Notes under the pieces: model-generated
What the model saw: the letters and a program-made list of their open reading frames with translations, nothing else
The model's database searches: none
Told to the model about the DNA's origin: nothing
In this document: piece after piece, positions 61,321 through 64,000 of the stretch
How the letters are laid out: every line of letters begins with the position of its first letter
Position numbering within the stretch: the stretch's first letter is position 1
Translations under genes and position numbers: made by a program
Source: CALKGK01 sp964649515
GTDB lineage: Bacteria; Bacteroidota; Bacteroidia; Flavobacteriales_D; Sanyastnellaceae
NCBI GenBank assembly: GCA_964649515.1
Contig: CAZYPV010000008.1
Location: forward strand, 1-64,000
Length of the DNA stretch: 64,000 nucleotides
Direction of reading: 5' to 3'

Positions 61321-61857
61321 CTTATTGCCGACATTCCACCGTCCAAATGCAAAATTTGTCCGGTCATCCATGAACTTTGATCGCCCAATAAATAAGCCGC
61401 ACTCGCCGCCAATTCTTCGGCAGAACCAATGCGTTTTAAGGGATGACGTTCATTGGCTGCCTCCCGTTTTTTATCGTTGTTTAAAAGCCCTTCCGCCAAA
61501 GAAGTATCGGTAAGCGATGGCGCAATGCAATTCACCCGAATGCTCGGTGCTAATTCTGCCGCCAAGCTTCTTGTGAGTCCTTCCACCGCCGCTTTCGCCG
61601 AAGCAATGCTTGCGTGAAAAGCCATCCCAGTTTGAACAGCCACCGTAGAAAACAAAACCACACTAGGGTGCTGACTTTTCTTCAGTAATTTCAAATTNNN
61701 NNNNNNNNNNNNNNNNNNNNNNNNNNNNNNNNNNNNNNNNNNNNNNNNNNNNNNNNNNNNNNNNNNNNNNNNNNNNNNNNNNNNNNNNNNNNNNNNNCTG
61801 ATCTCGCAAGGCTTTACCTATTCCGCGAGAATCGCCAATGATTCCAATGTGCTTCAT
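61317..61857 (-). CDS. SDR family oxidoreductase, interrupted by an assembly gap
   Basis: The N-terminal 20 residues (MKHIGIIGDSRGIGKALRDQ, the NAD-binding GxxxGxG motif) and the C-terminal 127 or so residues (SVVLFSTVAVQTGMAF to LDGGMSAIR) are present, with 100 N between them. An ordinary SDR would have about 90 residues there, so the real gap is probably near 270 nt. The usual catalytic Tyr of YxxxK is not in place: the segment reads HASIASAKAAVEG. It may be a non-classical SDR. The start overlaps the DUF6435 stop by 4 nt (ATGA). Confidence 0.85.
61698..61797. other. Assembly gap (100 N) inside the SDR gene
   Basis: 100 N. Both halves of the SDR gene flank it, and the missing part is estimated at about 270 nt from typical SDR length. 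Confidence 0.95.
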
Positions 61858-62024
61858 GATTTTTCTGTGAGTTGAATGATTTTCTTCTCAATTTCATCTG
61901 CCTTAGCCATGAGTGCATCCGACTTGGTACGGTCGATTTTGCTCATATCAAAAGCCTCCTTCAGGAGTTGTTCACGTTGCTTTCTCAGCTTCGCGATGGG
62001 GTCTTTTTTGAATAGTCCAAACAT
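61854..62024 (-). CDS. DUF6435-like small protein
   Basis: 56 residues: MFGLFKKDPIAKLRKQREQ, then a helical, charged remainder (EAFDMSKIDRTKSDALMAKA) ending in EKS. The MFGLFK-x-DP start and a coiled-coil-like rest fit the DUF6435 family of short bacterial proteins. Function is unknown. It is the first gene of the SDR-flavin reductase-photolyase-hydrolase run; its TGA overlaps the SDR ATG (ATGA), so translation should be coupled. Confidence 0.75.
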   Translation of the reverse strand: MFGLFKKDPIAKLRKQREQLLKEAFDMSKIDRTKSDALMAKADEIEKKIIQLTEKS

Positions 62025-62447
62025 GTTGATTTAACACCTTTGGGGCTGTGAAGTTCAAAACGGAAAGGCGGATTACGTGAATGCCGGAATACGGGATTTC
62101 AATATCAATATGGACGCAATCCAAATGAGGAATATACTTCGGACGATTTTATCCGATTTCAGGTCAAGTAATTTAAAGATGGACGCACGATTCCAAGGTC
62201 ATCTTTCTCTTGTACCTTATTAAAAAAAACACCCGGGGGACAGCACCCCTGTCCCCTGACACGAAGTTCGGAAGGAAAACAATGCCGCGCTTGAAGACTT
62301 TACCTTCACTCCTCTTTTCTTTGTCTTTGACAGCATTCTCCTCAAAACACCTCAAAAAGTGCAATCCAAATAAGGCCAAGCGAAGAACTAGGAGCAATAA
62401 AAAACTGATCATTAACCCAAAAAGAAGGATCGAGCCTTACGCCCAAT
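62025..62447. other. Intergenic region with a strong hairpin, no gene seen
   Basis: 423 bp between valS and the DUF6435 gene. GGGGACAG (62236-62243) and CTGTCCCC (62249-62256) form a perfect 8-bp stem with a 5-base loop; on the minus strand it is followed, after six bases, by eight T. It may terminate valS (stop about 190 nt upstream) or be a REP-like palindrome. No TAnnTTTG promoter for DUF6435 is obvious, and short frames here look non-coding. Confidence 0.6.
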
Positions 62448-64000
62448 CTAACCCAAAGCCGCCAACTTCTCTTCCAAGACCTTGATTTTCGACTCGGCGT
62501 CTTCCTGCTTTTTGCGTTCTGAAGCTACTACAGCTTCTGGGGCTCCTGCCACGAAACGCTCGTTGCCCAACTTTTTCATTACGCTGTTCAAAAAGCCTTT
62601 GGTGTATTCGAGTTCGTTTTCCAACTTCTCCCGTTCGGCATCCAAATCAATGCTATCACCAAAAGGAACAAAGTACTCGTTGCTTTCAACCACAAATGAG
62701 AAACAACCCTCAGGCTTGTCTGAAATATACTCTATGGCAGACACGTTGCAAAGATGAGCAATCACAGCATCGAAGGACTTATCTTCTTTGGCGTTGATTT
62801 TTACTTGGAGCTCAATAGCTTCTTTGTTGGCAATTTGATTTTCCTTGCGGATGGTTCTGATCGCGGTGATCACTTTCTCGGCCAACTCAAACTGCTCTTG
62901 AATAGGGCTTGCCTCTGCCTTCATTTCTGGCCAAGAAGCAACGATAAGTGCATCTTCTGCATTCTTTCTTTCACCCAAATAGTGCCAAATTTCTTCGGAG
63001 AGGAAGGGCATGAAGGGATGGAGCATTTTCATCAAATCTTCGAAGAAAGCAACTGTTCGTTGGTAGGTTTGCTCGTCAATGGCCTCACCATAAGGCGGCT
63101 TGATCATCTCCAAGTACCACGAGCAGAAGTCGTTCCACACCAATTTGTAGGTTTTCATCAAGGCGTCAGAAATCCTGAAGCGATCAAAATCTTGGTTCAC
63201 TTCTTCCAACACGGTGGCCATTCTGCTTTCAAACCACTGAATGGCCGTTGCAGCTGCCGGACGTTGTTCTATATCTTTTCGCTCCCACATGTTGATGAGG
63301 CGGAAGGCATTCCAAATCTTGTTGGAGAAGTTTCGCCCTTGTTCGCACAACTTTTCGTCGAAAGGCAAATCGTTTCCTGCTGGCGAAGTGAGCAACATAC
63401 CAACGCGCACCCCGTCTGCCCCAAACTGCTCCATTAAGTCGATAGGATCTGGGGAGTTACCGAGTGATTTCGACATCTTTCTACCGAGCTTATCCCGCAC
63501 AATGCCCGTGTAATACACATTCTTAAATGGCAATTCACCCTGATACTCATAACCCGCAATGATCATTCTCGCTACCCAGAAGAACATGATTTCAGGAGCG
63601 GTTACGAGGTCGTTGGTTGGGTAATAATAATCGAGTTCTTCTTTGCTGTAGAAGCCGTCAAACACCGAAATGGGCCACAACCAAGAGCTAAACCAAGTGT
63701 CCATTACGTCTTCGTCTTGCTTCAAATCTGCCAGGGTCAAGCTGTTGTTGCCTGATTTTGTCTTGGCCTTTTCTAAGGCGGCCTCTGCGGTTTTCGCTAC
63801 AACAAAATCTTCTTCGTTCTCACCAAAGTAAAACGCTGGAATGCGGTGTCCCCACCAAAGTTGCCTGCTGATGCACCAATCTTTGATGTTCTCCATCCAG
63901 TTGCGGTAGCTGTTCTTGAACTTTGCAGGATGAAACTGAATGTCGTCGTTCATCACATGCTCCAAAGCGGGCTTAGACAAGTCTTTCATGTCCAAAAACC
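62448..64000 (-). CDS. valS: Valine-tRNA ligase, C-terminal part (gene continues past the window)
   Basis: About 515 or more residues of the class I synthetase. WCISRQLWWGHRIPAFY, the KMSKS loop (GRKMSKSLGN), the anticodon-binding domain and the C-terminal coiled-coil arm (LDAEREKLENELEYTKGFL to KVLEEKLAALG) are all present. The HIGH motif and most of the editing domain lie beyond position 64000. It attaches valine to tRNA-Val. No terminator directly follows; a hairpin is found 190 nt downstream. Confidence 0.96.
   Translation of the reverse strand, partial: FLDMKDLSKPALEHVMNDDIQFHPAKFKNSYRNWMENIKDWCISRQLWWGHRIPAFYFGENEEDFVVAKTAEAALEKAKTKSGNNSLTLADLKQDEDVMDTWFSSWLWPISVFDGFYSKEELDYYYPTNDLVTAPEIMFFWVARMIIAGYEYQGELPFKNVYYTGIVRDKLGRKMSKSLGNSPDPIDLMEQFGADGVRVGMLLTSPAGNDLPFDEKLCEQGRNFSNKIWNAFRLINMWERKDIEQRPAAATAIQWFESRMATVLEEVNQDFDRFRISDALMKTYKLVWNDFCSWYLEMIKPPYGEAIDEQTYQRTVAFFEDLMKMLHPFMPFLSEEIWHYLGERKNAEDALIVASWPEMKAEASPIQEQFELAEKVITAIRTIRKENQIANKEAIELQVKINAKEDKSFDAVIAHLCNVSAIEYISDKPEGCFSFVVESNEYFVPFGDSIDLDAEREKLENELEYTKGFLNSVMKKLGNERFVAGAPEAVVASERKKQEDAESKIKVLEEKLAALG

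Noticed and set aside
53676..62024. Proteorhodopsin or carotenoid genes in the light-related island
   Set aside because: I looked for a seven-helix retinal protein or crt genes in the island and saw none in the window.
62173..62412. Membrane protein gene between valS and DUF6435
   Set aside because: The frame crosses the strong hairpin and T tract and shows only low-complexity hydrophobic and basic residues.

Overview
The window (64 kb, four N gaps at 25831-25930, 41081-41090, 53526-53625 and 61698-61797) reads as a draft chromosomal scaffold from an aerobic member of the Bacteroidota, most likely Flavobacteriales-like. Signs of this are a SusC/SusD pair, several secreted proteins with C-terminal type IX secretion (T9SS) sorting domains, DUF3822, DUF4197 and TIGR03643 family proteins, and -7 promoter boxes of the Bacteroidota form TAnnTTTG. 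A eukaryote-like NADP isocitrate dehydrogenase and aconitase fit aerobic growth, and three photolyase/cryptochrome genes suggest a sunlit, probably aquatic habitat (inference).

Layout. 1-19.6 kb is mostly housekeeping: rpmB, cinA, a DUF4197 lipoprotein, a T9SS BNR-repeat protein, then an ftsH operon (rsfS-ftsH-cdsA-psd plus a clostripain-like peptidase), birA, SRPBCC-pyrE, a NUDIX protein, a tightly overlapping operon (membrane protein, DUF3822, rsmD, coaD, thioredoxin-fold protein), a RecD-like helicase, icd and ndk. From 19.6 to 25.9 kb, two arrays of one 79-81 bp tandem repeat, in inverted orientation, flank rocD, a cysteine synthase/CBS family gene, a LolE-type permease and a divergent IS1595-type transposase-like gene. 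From 25.9 to 37.6 kb come a NamZ-type muramidase, small lipoproteins, an SGNH hydrolase, an ECF sigma factor operon with a small membrane protein and an S41 peptidase, pdeM, aconitase and a MacB-type permease.

37.6-46.4 kb is the most interesting gene cluster. A SusC/SusD pair is followed by a lipoprotein cyanophycinase and a T9SS-exported cyanophycinase-like S51 peptidase. A divergent operon has a T9SS choice-of-anchor J protein and an isoaspartyl peptidase of the plant-type asparaginase family. Together these can be read as a cyanophycin (or similar beta-aspartyl peptide) capture, depolymerisation, uptake and dipeptide-cleavage system, organised like a polysaccharide utilisation locus.

46.4-53 kb holds a TlpA-like oxidoreductase, a glycerophosphodiesterase started from TTG, and a ppk1-ppx pair. 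53.7-62 kb is a photolyase island: cryptochrome-DASH, an iron-sulfur photolyase (FeS-BCP), DUF2256, TIGR03643, then (after an inserted higBA toxin-antitoxin pair) an alpha/beta hydrolase, a third divergent photolyase, a flavin reductase, an SDR protein split by a gap and a 56-codon DUF6435 gene. The window ends in the C-terminal two-thirds or so of valS.
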